DNA of 11,875 nucleotides from Bacteroidaceae bacterium (GCA_024695315.1 JAILIJ010000034.1:1-11875), one strand, 5' to 3'. Shown: positions 1-8,989, counted from the first letter of the stretch. The notes: a model not told the origin generated them from the letters alone. Program-made: numbers and translations.

Positions 1-102
1 TATGATAGTATGTGGATTATTTATATTTCTATAGTATACATGATTTATCTGCATAACTTATCAATACAAAAACTAATTATAATAAAACTTAAATTTTATT
101 TT

Positions 103-585
103 ATGAAATACATTGTCATTTCATCTGTATTTATTGCCTTGTTATTATGTTCATGTAATAAGAGCAATTCATCTAATAATGAGGTTTCACAAGTAGAGGT
201 TCAGGATTCAGTAACAAATAAGAGTGATGAGCGAGGAACTGAATCTTCTGAATTAAATGCCACAGAAGATGTATCCCTTAACGATAGTTCTGTCGTAAGC
301 AAGATAGACGGAAATATGGCCTATGAGGGAGTAAATAACTATTGTCATAAAGAATACGATTGGAGTGTGGCTGAGGAGAATCCTTCTATGATGTATGTAA
401 AGATGGGTGAGGAAACGGATTCTACATATCAGGTTATTTTTAGAAGTTATACTGGTGCTTTCGTGTATTTTTATGTAAATAAAGAAAGTGGTTCTACGAG
501 GATGGTTGAGCATGTTCCTGCTGTAAATATTACGAGTGAGGCTGGCACAATAAACCTATTGGAATATTTGGAGAAAAAGGATTAA
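103..585 (+). CDS. Small predicted lipoprotein of unknown function
   Basis: A 160-residue protein. The frame is open from base 10, but the start at 103 is chosen because it places a classic lipoprotein signal at the N-terminus: MK, a hydrophobic run (residues 4-15), then the lipobox L15-C16-S17-C18, with C18 the likely lipidated residue. Residues 19-70 are a low-complexity tether rich in Ser, Asn, Glu and Asp. Residues 70-160 look folded, with aromatic alternating strands around 108-126 (for example GAFVYFYVNK), so a small beta-rich domain is plausible. I do not recognise the family. It is expected to be anchored in the membrane and face the periplasm or surface. It stands alone on the + strand and converges on the export operon, so a functional link to that operon is not implied. 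The upstream 100 bases are AT-rich and contain no promoter I would defend. Confidence 0.8.
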   Translation: MKYIVISSVFIALLLCSCNKSNSSNNEVSQVEVQDSVTNKSDERGTESSELNATEDVSLNDSSVVSKIDGNMAYEGVNNYCHKEYDWSVAEENPSMMYVKMGEETDSTYQVIFRSYTGAFVYFYVNKESGSTRMVEHVPAVNITSEAGTINLLEYLEKKD

Positions 586-602
586 AATACAAAAATAAAT
601 AA

Positions 603-646
603 TTTGGGCGATGAGGCTATATGATTATATAGTGTTATCGCCCAAA
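603..646 (-). terminator. Hairpin terminator between convergent units
   Basis: A perfect 10-bp inverted repeat, TTTGGGCGAT at 603-612 and its complement at 637-646. The 24-base loop holds a second perfect 6-bp stem (CTATAT 617-622, ATATAG 627-632). Read leftward, the hairpin is followed by a T-rich stretch (complement of about 585-602), so it best fits the end of the leftward operon whose last stop is at 695. It may also stop the lipoprotein transcript from the other side, though the + side lacks a T tract. Confidence 0.8.
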
Positions 647-694
647 AATTATAACGCCATTTAATGTATATACCGTTAACCTTTTATGTAAAAT

Positions 695-2005
695 TTAGAA
701 GCTATATTTAAGTTTTATCCAAGCCTCTGAATTTTTATCGTACATGGCGAATTGTCCTGAGTTTGCATGGAAAAAGTCATATCCGACTGTCAACTCTATT
801 TGGTCGTTGAGAGAATAAGACGTAGAGAAACGATTGAAGATTCCCCCATTTGTCACATCGATATATGCGAAGGTAGAAAGTTTGAGAGTGTTCTGCATAA
901 ATTCCTTAGAAATCCTTGCTGTGGCAAGTCCAGAGTTGCGAAAAGCAGAAATACCATCTATGTTACCCGCAATATATTTATGGCAGTACTGTGTACTTAC
1001 ATTCCAATCATTTCCAGGATACCAGTCTATGCCAATAAGTCCATTGTAAGTATTTCTTTGCTTTATTTCCTGCCCCAGATCTGCAGTCTGGGCCTCATTT
1101 AGATTGCATGCAGCCTCAGCCCTAATAACAAATTCTCCTGCTGGGATGGAGCAATCAGCCCCCAGTACAGTCATTCTTTTGTAGTACCCATTAACAAGTA
1201 GTTTTTGTCCATCTTCAGAAAAATTCATAGCCAATGCTGGCATCTTGTTCCATGTATGTAGAGCACACAGAGAAAAGTCAATACCAGGAAGTGTAATACT
1301 CATTCGTCCACCCAATTCAGCATTACTAAGTTGATGGTCTGGTTTCCCATTTTCGAGTTCTACCTCGTATGGCATATTAACGGTTGGTAGGTTTACCGAC
1401 CAAGGATTAGACTCATCCGTTGGTAAGATGAAAAATTCCGTGCTTGAGCTGCATAGAGCTTCAATAGTTACAGAGTTCCAAGAATATCTGGCACGCAGCA
1501 TATTTACAGGCATGCGTATGTCATCATAATCTTGTGCTAGGAATTCGGTATAGTCAAATGGAGATATACAGTCGGTGATACGTAAAGCGTCGGCAACTCC
1601 CCATACCACAATCTGTCGCCCTGCTCGTAGGTCGAGCCTTCCGCTCGTCCATGCCAGATAGGCTTCGCGTAGTTCTATACCAGTTCTATCTTTTAGGATT
1701 CCGTTATAAGTAGCGTTTAGAGATACGAATAAAGACGCAGGCCCTTTATCGAGTGATACTTCCCCTCGTACACGTGTTCTTGAGGCCATCCAGTCGTTTT
1801 GTCCTTCTGTTCTTGCCGCGTGGTATGTGTCAAGAAATCCTTTAATCCTTACTTTAAGATACTCCTCCAATTCGAGATTATTCTCATTCCATTCCGGATA
1901 TGAGTCAACTTCAGTCGTGTTCAATTCCAAAGAATCCTCATACGTCCTTGCCTGTGTCTGGAGTGCAGACACAAGCAAGAAGGCTGAAAAGCATATAAAT
2001 CTCAT
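695..2005 (-). CDS. Outer-membrane beta-barrel protein, DUF1302-like
   Basis: A 436-residue predicted outer-membrane protein. Residues 1-19 form a Sec signal peptide (hydrophobic run, cleavage after ALQTQA). The rest shows the alternating hydrophobic/polar strands of a barrel and ends in a C-terminal aromatic (KLKYSF), the usual signal for barrel insertion. Residues 127-153 carry a GRQ-x3-WG-x2-D core followed by D..SP.DYTEF. This resembles the signature region of DUF1302-type barrels that accompany RND transporters; I judge this from memory of the family. Its start lies one base after the stop of the LolA-like gene, so the two are probably translationally coupled. It is last in the operon, next to the terminator. 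Inference: it is the outer-membrane end of the transport path, as a channel, acceptor or lipid-insertion barrel. A generic porin is the main alternative. Confidence 0.8.
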   Translation of the reverse strand: MRFICFSAFLLVSALQTQARTYEDSLELNTTEVDSYPEWNENNLELEEYLKVRIKGFLDTYHAARTEGQNDWMASRTRVRGEVSLDKGPASLFVSLNATYNGILKDRTGIELREAYLAWTSGRLDLRAGRQIVVWGVADALRITDCISPFDYTEFLAQDYDDIRMPVNMLRARYSWNSVTIEALCSSSTEFFILPTDESNPWSVNLPTVNMPYEVELENGKPDHQLSNAELGGRMSITLPGIDFSLCALHTWNKMPALAMNFSEDGQKLLVNGYYKRMTVLGADCSIPAGEFVIRAEAACNLNEAQTADLGQEIKQRNTYNGLIGIDWYPGNDWNVSTQYCHKYIAGNIDGISAFRNSGLATARISKEFMQNTLKLSTFAYIDVTNGGIFNRFSTSYSLNDQIELTVGYDFFHANSGQFAMYDKNSEAWIKLKYSF

Positions 2006-2006
2006 A

Positions 2007-2786
2007 TTACAGTCCCTTTTCGAGTTTAGTAACAGTAAACAATGTAGGTTCGACCTTCACGTTATATTTTGGATTACCTATCTGTATGATAGTTTTGTGG
2101 CCAGTCTGTACGTTTTCCATATTCATAACCCCAGTAGTCCAGATGTCTTGTACTATCTTTATGTTTGAAGCGGTAAAACGTCTGTGCAACTTATTTAGTT
2201 TATCATAATACTCGGCCTTAACAGATACGAGACAGTCCTGCCTAATCCATGTTATGCGACTTGAATATATCTCGTCTTTATCCTTAGGGACGGACTTAAT
2301 GACCCAACATTTGTGTCCGTCAAGTATTTCTTCACGCAGGAAAGTGTGCGTTTCCTCATCGACATTTCTTGTACTCATGTCATTATAGGTAAAATCGCTT
2401 CCCATGAAATAATCCGTCTTTGACGATTTGCCGCTGATACGTCTTGTCTTCTTCATAGCAGGAAGATAAAGCCACTTATCGTCATTCTTATTTGTGTCGT
2501 CATAGTCCCATGTGAGGAATCCAGTACCTTTCACATCACCAGGGTAGGTAAAGAACATGATTTTCTTTGTGTCTTTATCTATGTCCATGGCCCAAGACTC
2601 GAGTTTTCTTATGCGTTTCTGACCACTTTTCTTTATGAGAGTCATTTCAATTGTTGAGTAACGTGTGTCTCCGTCTTCGCGGTTCTTAACTTTCTGCATA
2701 ATGTCTCTACCAGAAATGTCAGCAGCGTGAATGTTGCAAACAGCCATTAAGGCTGTTAGTAGCAATGCGAAATGTTTTGTTTTCAT
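2007..2786 (-). CDS. Periplasmic LolA-like outer-membrane lipoprotein-sorting family protein
   Basis: A 259-residue protein of the LolA-like family (PF17131 type, often annotated as outer membrane lipoprotein-sorting protein). The frame is open back to 2897, overlapping the RND gene, but the start at 2786 gives a clean signal peptide (residues 1-21, ending NIHA) and is preceded by ten A residues on the coding strand. Family hallmarks are visible: GTGFLTWDYDD (87-97), WLYLPAMKKTRRISGKSS (105-122) and MGSDFTYNDMS (128-138). Proteins of this fold bind a hydrophobic ligand in a half-barrel. Unlike true LolA it travels with an RND transporter, so it more likely carries a lipid or other hydrophobic molecule between that pump and the barrel protein than it sorts lipoproteins. 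It lies 85 bases after the RND stop and 1 base before the barrel start. Confidence 0.88.
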   Translation of the reverse strand: MKTKHFALLLTALMAVCNIHAADISGRDIMQKVKNREDGDTRYSTIEMTLIKKSGQKRIRKLESWAMDIDKDTKKIMFFTYPGDVKGTGFLTWDYDDTNKNDDKWLYLPAMKKTRRISGKSSKTDYFMGSDFTYNDMSTRNVDEETHTFLREEILDGHKCWVIKSVPKDKDEIYSSRITWIRQDCLVSVKAEYYDKLNKLHRRFTASNIKIVQDIWTTGVMNMENVQTGHKTIIQIGNPKYNVKVEPTLFTVTKLEKGL

Positions 2787-2797
2787 TTTTTTTTTTA

Positions 2798-2813
2798 GAT
2801 TATACGGTTGTAT
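2798..2813. repeat. Two 8-bp NNTTRTAY repeat units in the RND-LolA gap
   Basis: GATTATAC followed directly by GGTTGTAT, both fitting NNTTRTAY in 8-base register. The same unit forms the longer arrays near 10115 and 10536. The remainder of this 85-base gap is AT-rich with no clear promoter or terminator. Confidence 0.45.
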
Positions 2814-2871
2814 TACTTTTATAGTTATTGAGTATTTAATGACCCAATAATTCATATTATTTAATTCTGAA

Positions 2872-5223
2872 TTATTCCTTTCTGTTTTCAACTCCAAATA
2901 CGTTAAGATATTTGAAGAGAATAGGAGTGAGGAAGAGGTCTGCTAGTAGGGCAGAGACCATACCTGCAACGGCAAGAATGCCCCAGTTGCTCATCTGTGT
3001 GGCATCTGAGATTATGAAGCCGGAGAATGTGGCTGAAATGATAATCGTTGACATAACGATGGCCATTCCTTCGGTGCGGAATGTCATGTTGATAGCTTTT
3101 TCATAATTGCCGCAGCGGTCATAAGCTACATGTGAATGGTTGATGAAGTGGATAGTGTCATCTACGGCAATACCGAGTACCATAGGAATGAGCGAGGCTG
3201 TCATCATGTCGAGAGGATAGTCAAGCCACCCCATCATTCCACCAACAATAATGGCTGGTGCTATGTTTGGAATCATACCTACTAAAGCGACTTTCCAACT
3301 ACCGAAGATAATGAATAATATAATGCCTATAACAAGTACAGATAGCAGCATAGACCACATCTGCCCACGCTCTACATATTGTTGCATGACGGTGAATTGT
3401 GGTATGTTTCCTACGGTAGAAACGTGTGCGTCAGGGAAGAGTTTGCGTGCTTCTCTCTGCAGGTCTTCCATCTCTAATTCCACTTCATTAGAATTGTAGC
3501 TGTTCAACTCTATTTGTAGTCTTAATCTTTTGTAATCATAGTCCATCCAGTATTCCGATTCGGTTCCTCCTGCATTTTCATATAATAGCAGTAATTGTGC
3601 AACCATATCGGCGTCAGATGGAATCTTATAATATTTCATGTCGTTGCCATTAAGTGTGCAATTCATGTCCTTTACTATATCGGTTACAGAATTATGGCGT
3701 TTGGTAAGTTTATATCCGTCAACTATAGTCGCCAAGCTATCCAGTTTTTGTAGGTTTTCCGGCTTTTTAGCATCGTTATCATTCGGAAGCGTAATCATCA
3801 GGTCATAGGCGTACATAGACCCCAGTTCTGTCTCACATAATTCAAGGAAAGATTTTACGTATGGAACCTTACGTCCAACAGTCTTTTCTACGTCGAAGGC
3901 AGGCTCGACATATATTAGTCCTATGCCGCATAGCAAAGTAATGGCTATTGCAATAGCAACTATCGACCGATGCTTAGCAAGTACAAGAGATCCAAAGTGT
4001 TCAAAGTGCTTACCCACATATCCCTCGAAACTTTTTGCCATATTTGGAGACGGTTCACGGTCTTTACCAAAGGAAAGTACCACAGGTGTGATGAATACGC
4101 ATGTCAAAAGCACAGCCATCAAGCATAAAGATGTATTTATACCGATAGCCCTCATAGGTACGATATGCATGGCGAGGAAGGTCATCATAGCAGCCATCGT
4201 AGTTAGTCCGGATAAAGTTACTCCCCAGCCTGTTTCGCACATAGCTTCGATAATAGAAGCTTTGCGCTTACCAGTCTCCACAAATCGTGTTTTGAAGAAA
4301 TTATATAGGTGAATATTATATGCTATAGAACACGCAAAAGTCAGGATTAGAGCAATCATAACTGTAGTCATGTCAACATATAGTCCTAGCCACCCAATGC
4401 ATCCGAATCCGATTATAAGTGCAGAGATAGAGGTTAGTAGGGGAGCTATAACCCCACGTAGAGAACGAGTGACGATGAGCATGACAATTATGGAAACAAT
4501 GAATGCAAATCCCATCATTCTACCCATCTCGCTTTTCATATATTGTACCTTTTCGTAACTCAGGTATGGCATTCCTGATACGCTTGGTGAAAGGGCGGCA
4601 TATTTTTCTTTATGGGCAATAAGTCCCGCTTCCTTTCCCGTTATCATATCAGGTCCAATATCGCTTGTCTTTTTCCATACGCTATCTTCAGGGAAAGGTC
4701 TTAGTTTTACCATTATCCATGTCATAGTTCCGTCTTTTGAAACAAGCTTTTTGGCTTGATAAGGTTTACTATATGCTTTCTTTTTTATTAAATCTAGCGA
4801 CGCTTGGTCGGTAGGAATTTCGTCGGGGACGATCTGTTCTATTGTCATTCCGTCTTCTGTGCCTACCGAAAATTCTATGTCTGTTAGGGAAGTCACTTTC
4901 TCTGCATACGAAAGGCTATCTTTGAGTTCATTGCTCAGTTCGCGGATAAGTTTAAGGCTCTTGGCAGAGAATATGTCTTCGTTTTTGACAAGTACGGCAA
5001 CGTAATAGTCATTTCCGAATATAGATTTAAATTCATTTGTCTTAATGAGCATTGGGTCATCGCTAACGAAATAGTCATCGAATGATGTTTTCATAATCAT
5101 CCGTTTCGTACCCAAAAAAGAGAATGCGATAAAGGCAAAAAATACACCTATAACCACACTTCTATGGCTGATAATCCAGTTTGCCATCCATTTAAATTTG
5201 CTGTTGATTTTTATTATGTCCAT
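2872..5223 (-). CDS. RND superfamily transporter, MMPL/COG1033 type
   Basis: A 783-residue inner-membrane protein with the two-fold RND/MMPL layout. One helix (about 22-38) precedes a periplasmic domain (39-235), followed by five helices between about 237 and 385. The pattern repeats: helix 420-438, periplasmic domain 440-622, five helices 624-772. The TM10 motif is intact, G684-I-A-V-D-D-x-I-H692, with D688/D689 expected in the proton relay. The matching TM4 segment reads S299-I-A-Y-N-I-H305, so the acidic residue is absent in the first half. The length fits the small MMPL exporters (HpnN, MmpL-like) that move lipids, not the roughly 1,050-residue AcrB pumps, and there is no membrane-fusion or TolC gene nearby. 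It starts 67 bases after the upstream ABC gene. M1 is used as start; M13 (5187) is a possible alternative. Likely role: proton-driven movement of a lipid or amphiphile to or from the LolA-like carrier. Confidence 0.9.
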   Translation of the reverse strand: MDIIKINSKFKWMANWIISHRSVVIGVFFAFIAFSFLGTKRMIMKTSFDDYFVSDDPMLIKTNEFKSIFGNDYYVAVLVKNEDIFSAKSLKLIRELSNELKDSLSYAEKVTSLTDIEFSVGTEDGMTIEQIVPDEIPTDQASLDLIKKKAYSKPYQAKKLVSKDGTMTWIMVKLRPFPEDSVWKKTSDIGPDMITGKEAGLIAHKEKYAALSPSVSGMPYLSYEKVQYMKSEMGRMMGFAFIVSIIVMLIVTRSLRGVIAPLLTSISALIIGFGCIGWLGLYVDMTTVMIALILTFACSIAYNIHLYNFFKTRFVETGKRKASIIEAMCETGWGVTLSGLTTMAAMMTFLAMHIVPMRAIGINTSLCLMAVLLTCVFITPVVLSFGKDREPSPNMAKSFEGYVGKHFEHFGSLVLAKHRSIVAIAIAITLLCGIGLIYVEPAFDVEKTVGRKVPYVKSFLELCETELGSMYAYDLMITLPNDNDAKKPENLQKLDSLATIVDGYKLTKRHNSVTDIVKDMNCTLNGNDMKYYKIPSDADMVAQLLLLYENAGGTESEYWMDYDYKRLRLQIELNSYNSNEVELEMEDLQREARKLFPDAHVSTVGNIPQFTVMQQYVERGQMWSMLLSVLVIGIILFIIFGSWKVALVGMIPNIAPAIIVGGMMGWLDYPLDMMTASLIPMVLGIAVDDTIHFINHSHVAYDRCGNYEKAINMTFRTEGMAIVMSTIIISATFSGFIISDATQMSNWGILAVAGMVSALLADLFLTPILFKYLNVFGVENRKE

Positions 5224-5262
5224 ATATTTTAGATTTATGATTTAATTTTTATAGAAAGTTTA

Positions 5263-5272
5263 TTAACGTTAA
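5263..5272. other. Palindrome TTAACGTTAA in the ABC-RND gap
   Basis: A perfect 10-bp palindrome inside an AT-rich 67-base gap between the second ABC gene and the RND gene. It could be an internal regulatory site or chance in AT-rich DNA. No TAnnTTTG promoter is visible in the gap. Confidence 0.25.
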
Positions 5273-5290
5273 ATAAATATTATAATCGTA

Positions 5291-7015
5291 TTATTGTATC
5301 TCTTGCTGTAGTCTTACCATTTTTGCAAATTCTCCGTTTTTATTGATAAGTTCGTTAGATGTACCTTCTTCGCAAATCTGTCCATTTTTCAGAACTACAA
5401 TATGGTCGGCATTAAGTACAGTTCGCATTCTGTGTGCTATAATGATTACTGTCTTGTTGCGTACCAGTTCTGAGAATCCCGCTTGGATTTTTGTCTCATT
5501 TTCTGCATCCAGACTTGCTGTAGCCTCATCTAGCAGGATTATTGGAGCATCTTTCAATAATGCGCGTGCTATGGAGATACGTTGACGTTCACCTCCAGAT
5601 AGCGTTTCACCATTTTCTCCTATGATGGTATCGTAGCCTTGTGGCATTCTAGTGATAAACTCATCACATTGAGCCATTTTAGCAGCTTTTCTGACCTCTT
5701 CGTCCGTGGCGTTACGTTTTCCAATACGTATATTATCAGCTATTGAGGCATTGAAGAGAACCACATCCTGAAATACGATAGCAAAATTTTCCAATAGTGT
5801 TTCAGGATCAATCTTAGAGATATCTTTTCCCCCGATAAGAATTTGTCCGCTGTTGACATCCCAAAAACGAGCTATGAGCTTTGCTGTTGTGCTTTTTCCG
5901 CCTCCTGATGGTCCAACGAGAGCTGTTACTTCGCCTTGGCGAGCTATAAATGAGACATCATGTAATACTTGTTTTCCTGAGTCGTAAGAGAAATTCACAT
6001 TCTTCATTTCTATATTGAAAGATTCTAATTTTTCCTCCTTGCTACCTTCTTGAGTAGGCATTTGTTCTATTTCCTTCATTCTTTTGATTCGAACATCTAG
6101 ATATGCGAGAATGGCAAGGTAGCTACATACTTCTTGTATGGGTAGGTAGACCATTGCGGAGATGATAAGGAAAGCGAAATATACAAACATATCCAATTCG
6201 CCTATATTCATGAGCCAAGCTCCTACAAGAATAACAGAAGGCATTCCGAGTTTAAGAAATGCTACAGAAAGATTGACGAGCACTCCCGACACTAGTTCAT
6301 GTCTAACAAGTTCCTTTTCATAATCTTTGAGTCTCATTTGAAAACTCTTATTATATTCATCCTCGCCACAATAAGATTTGATTTCTTGAATACATTCAAG
6401 GCCTTCTTGAACTTGTTCTGTAACCCCACGTTTGACGACATACATTGTGGTAAATTCCTTGTTGAGCTTATGCCTAGATAATAGGAGCGTTAGTATGGCA
6501 AGAGGAACAACCCAGAAGAGTGCAGTAGCCATTCTCCAGTCAAAAAAGAAAAGACTTATTGCTATGATTATGACGCTTAGAAAAGAGGCAAATAATTGTG
6601 GTACTGCGTGAGAGAAAGTCTGCTCTAGGCTGGAACAATCTTCCATGATAGTGGACGTAAGATCTGAGAGGTTACGCTCGCCGAAGAAAGATAGAGGTAA
6701 TTTACGTAATTTCTCCGCCAGACGAATGCGTCGCTTGGCACTCTCATCATATATGGATACGTATGTGCTGCTATATTGCATCCTGACAATAAGAAACATA
6801 ATTAAGAAAAGGATACATGCTATAACGATATACCACCAATATGGATGTCTCTCCATACCCTTGTTATTGCCTATATATTCTGTAAGGAAGAAAAATAGAA
6901 ATGTTGGTGGAAGCATAAGTGCAAGATTGAGCAATGTGGAACAGATTATTCCACGAAGCATGTCTTCTGCCCCTTTTACCGAAAGAGCGAAACGGTTTTT
7001 CAAATACTTTATCAT
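5291..7015 (-). CDS. ABC exporter half-transporter (membrane + ATPase), second of a pair
   Basis: A 574-residue fused half-transporter of the type IV (ABCB-like) exporter class. The N-terminal membrane domain has helices at about 22-45, 60-78, 142-158, 163-180 and 245-295. The ATPase domain follows from about 334: Walker A G368-PSGGGK374-ST, Q-loop Q416, signature L472-SGGE476, Walker B ILLDE ending D496-E497, D-loop SLD 501-503 and H-loop H528. All catalytic residues are present, so this half should hydrolyse ATP. It follows another half-transporter of the same class by 56 bases, which suggests a heterodimer. Such pairs export drugs, lipids, peptides or siderophores, and sequence alone does not say which. 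Position just ahead of the RND gene in the same operon suggests that it acts on the same substrate, perhaps as flippase. Confidence 0.9.
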   Translation of the reverse strand: MIKYLKNRFALSVKGAEDMLRGIICSTLLNLALMLPPTFLFFFLTEYIGNNKGMERHPYWWYIVIACILFLIMFLIVRMQYSSTYVSIYDESAKRRIRLAEKLRKLPLSFFGERNLSDLTSTIMEDCSSLEQTFSHAVPQLFASFLSVIIIAISLFFFDWRMATALFWVVPLAILTLLLSRHKLNKEFTTMYVVKRGVTEQVQEGLECIQEIKSYCGEDEYNKSFQMRLKDYEKELVRHELVSGVLVNLSVAFLKLGMPSVILVGAWLMNIGELDMFVYFAFLIISAMVYLPIQEVCSYLAILAYLDVRIKRMKEIEQMPTQEGSKEEKLESFNIEMKNVNFSYDSGKQVLHDVSFIARQGEVTALVGPSGGGKSTTAKLIARFWDVNSGQILIGGKDISKIDPETLLENFAIVFQDVVLFNASIADNIRIGKRNATDEEVRKAAKMAQCDEFITRMPQGYDTIIGENGETLSGGERQRISIARALLKDAPIILLDEATASLDAENETKIQAGFSELVRNKTVIIIAHRMRTVLNADHIVVLKNGQICEEGTSNELINKNGEFAKMVRLQQEIQ

Positions 7016-7071
7016 GATTTTTCTTTTTTATTTTTTTAATATTTTCTTAAATCTACATATACTTGTGTGAA

Positions 7072-8826
7072 TCATATTTTCCAGTCGATGGCTTTTTGGT
7101 ATTCATTCCACATGTTATAGTAGAGAGACTTTTTTGCCATAAGTTCATCATGAGTCCCTTGTTCTGCAATTTTTCCTTTTTCTATTACGGCAATTTTATC
7201 AACATCTTTTACTGTAGTAAGACGATGGGCAATCATGAGAACCGTTTTGTCTTTTGTAAGATGTGTTAGAGCTTGACGTATAATGTGTTCATTTTCTGGA
7301 TCAGCAAATGCAGTTGCCTCGTCAAGCACAATTATAGGCGCATTTTTTAGTATTGCACGTGCCAACACTATACGTTGCTGTTCTCCCCCAGAGAGGTAGG
7401 TACCTTCTGAACCGATAATCGTATTCAGACCATTAGGTAACCGGTCTATTATTTCACGGCTTTGAGAAAGATTGATGGCACGGTTGACCTCATCAAGTGT
7501 GGCATTAGGATTGCCATAGCATACATTATTGAGTATGGATGTCTTAAATAGTCGGGTATTTTGAAAAACAAATGATATATTTTTCATCAGTTCATGCTTG
7601 TCCATCTGCTTAATATCTATACCTCCTATTTTTACGCATCCTTCGCATACATCCCAGAAACGCGGTATCATACGTGCGATGGTAGTTTTTCCACTTCCAG
7701 ATTCTCCCACAAGTGCAATTGTAGTTCCCTCGGGTATATTAAGATTTATATTACTTATGGCATCATTCTTTGCGTCTTCGTAACGGAAGGAAACATTTTC
7801 AAAATTTATGTCAAAATGAGTACATTTCTTAGGTATATCATTTTCTGAAAGTTCCTCTGCAACTGTCATTTTCTCCATTCTTTTTATAGCCTCGCTAGTG
7901 AGGAATATGTTCTGCCCCAGATTCATTATTTTCATTATGTTAGCAGCAATTATAGGAGCTATAAGTACGTAGAGTATCATATCGGAAATGATGGTTGCTG
8001 TATCTCCTTGGTGACCAATCATAATTATTCCTGTAGGAACAAGTATAAAGGCGCAAGAATTGATGACTACTGTGTAAAGGGACATCGGCATACGCCAGAA
8101 GATTGTATATTTGATGACAAGGTCACGATAGCTTACAATACTATCATAAAATTGTTTGAATGAAAAAACGCTCTGTTGGAAAGTCTTTACTACAGGTATA
8201 CCGCGTACATATTCCACAGCCTCAGAACTCATTTTTTCGAGAGCATTTAGATAGTTACGTTGGAAATGGTTCTTTGCAGGATTCATCATGTAAACCATGA
8301 TTCCAAAGGATATGATGATTGGGATGAGGGTGGCAAGTCCCAACTGCCAATCCACGATTATTAGCAAAGCAATAACGCCTAATGGCGAAACGATGGAACT
8401 GGCCAGGTCGGGTAAGATATGTGCTATTAAGGTATGAGTTTCACTGGCATTTTCGTCGATTACCTTACGCATAATTCCTGTGTTTTTGTTCTCAAAGAAT
8501 CCTAGAGGAGCCTTCATCACGTTTTCCATGGCCTTTTTTCTCATGGTAGTCTCCATACGGAAGGCTGTCAGATGCGAAAGCATGAGTGCAACGAAATAAA
8601 GTATTAGGTCGACTATAGAAATTAAGAAGGCCCAAAGTGCATAGTCCTTTACTTTTGGGTCGGACACATCGCCTCCAGAGATTATTAAAGTTCGTACCAC
8701 TAACCATAAAAGAATATATGGTATAAGTGTGAGTAGTCCGTTGACTGCTGAAATTGCGATTGACCAAGGGAGCAAGGTCTTTCTGCTTCCCATATAGTCT
8801 CCGAGTTTTTTAATCATTTTATTCAT
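7072..8826 (-). CDS. ABC exporter half-transporter (membrane + ATPase), first of a pair
   Basis: A 584-residue type IV ABC exporter half, first gene of the operon. The membrane domain has helices at about 19-48, 63-84, 142-158, 161-180, 250-272 and 276-296. The ATPase domain starts near 340: Walker A G374-ESGSGK380-TT, Q-loop Q422, signature L478-SGGE482, Walker B IIVLDE ending D502-E503, H-loop H534. The D-loop reads AFADPENE (506-513) where its partner has the usual SLD, so the two ATP sites of the presumed heterodimer are not identical, although both Walker B glutamates are kept. The AFADPENE form occurs, as far as I recall, in exporter pairs near the siderophore/yersiniabactin (IrtAB, YbtPQ) group; that is a hint, not an assignment. 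M1 (8826) is taken as start; M4 (8817) is also possible. Confidence 0.9.
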   Translation of the reverse strand: MNKMIKKLGDYMGSRKTLLPWSIAISAVNGLLTLIPYILLWLVVRTLIISGGDVSDPKVKDYALWAFLISIVDLILYFVALMLSHLTAFRMETTMRKKAMENVMKAPLGFFENKNTGIMRKVIDENASETHTLIAHILPDLASSIVSPLGVIALLIIVDWQLGLATLIPIIISFGIMVYMMNPAKNHFQRNYLNALEKMSSEAVEYVRGIPVVKTFQQSVFSFKQFYDSIVSYRDLVIKYTIFWRMPMSLYTVVINSCAFILVPTGIIMIGHQGDTATIISDMILYVLIAPIIAANIMKIMNLGQNIFLTSEAIKRMEKMTVAEELSENDIPKKCTHFDINFENVSFRYEDAKNDAISNINLNIPEGTTIALVGESGSGKTTIARMIPRFWDVCEGCVKIGGIDIKQMDKHELMKNISFVFQNTRLFKTSILNNVCYGNPNATLDEVNRAINLSQSREIIDRLPNGLNTIIGSEGTYLSGGEQQRIVLARAILKNAPIIVLDEATAFADPENEHIIRQALTHLTKDKTVLMIAHRLTTVKDVDKIAVIEKGKIAEQGTHDELMAKKSLYYNMWNEYQKAIDWKI

Positions 8827-8989
8827 CGTTATTTTAAGTTATAGATTTTTGTTTTGTATATTGTCGTATAATAATAAGTTATAAGATAAATGGATGTTGT
8901 ATGGCTAAACCAACTACAAGCCTATAATTTATCCGTCTCTTATATGTGTTAAACTTTAATAAAAGCGAACTAAATTCGATTTTGTTCAC

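Noticed and set aside
10..102. Longer N-terminus for the small lipoprotein
   Set aside because: The extra 31 residues would bury the lipoprotein signal inside the protein; the start at 103 gives a standard signal and lipobox.
2787..2897. Longer N-terminus for the LolA-like protein, overlapping the RND gene
   Set aside because: It would put 37 residues before a clean signal peptide; the A-rich tract before 2786 fits a start there.
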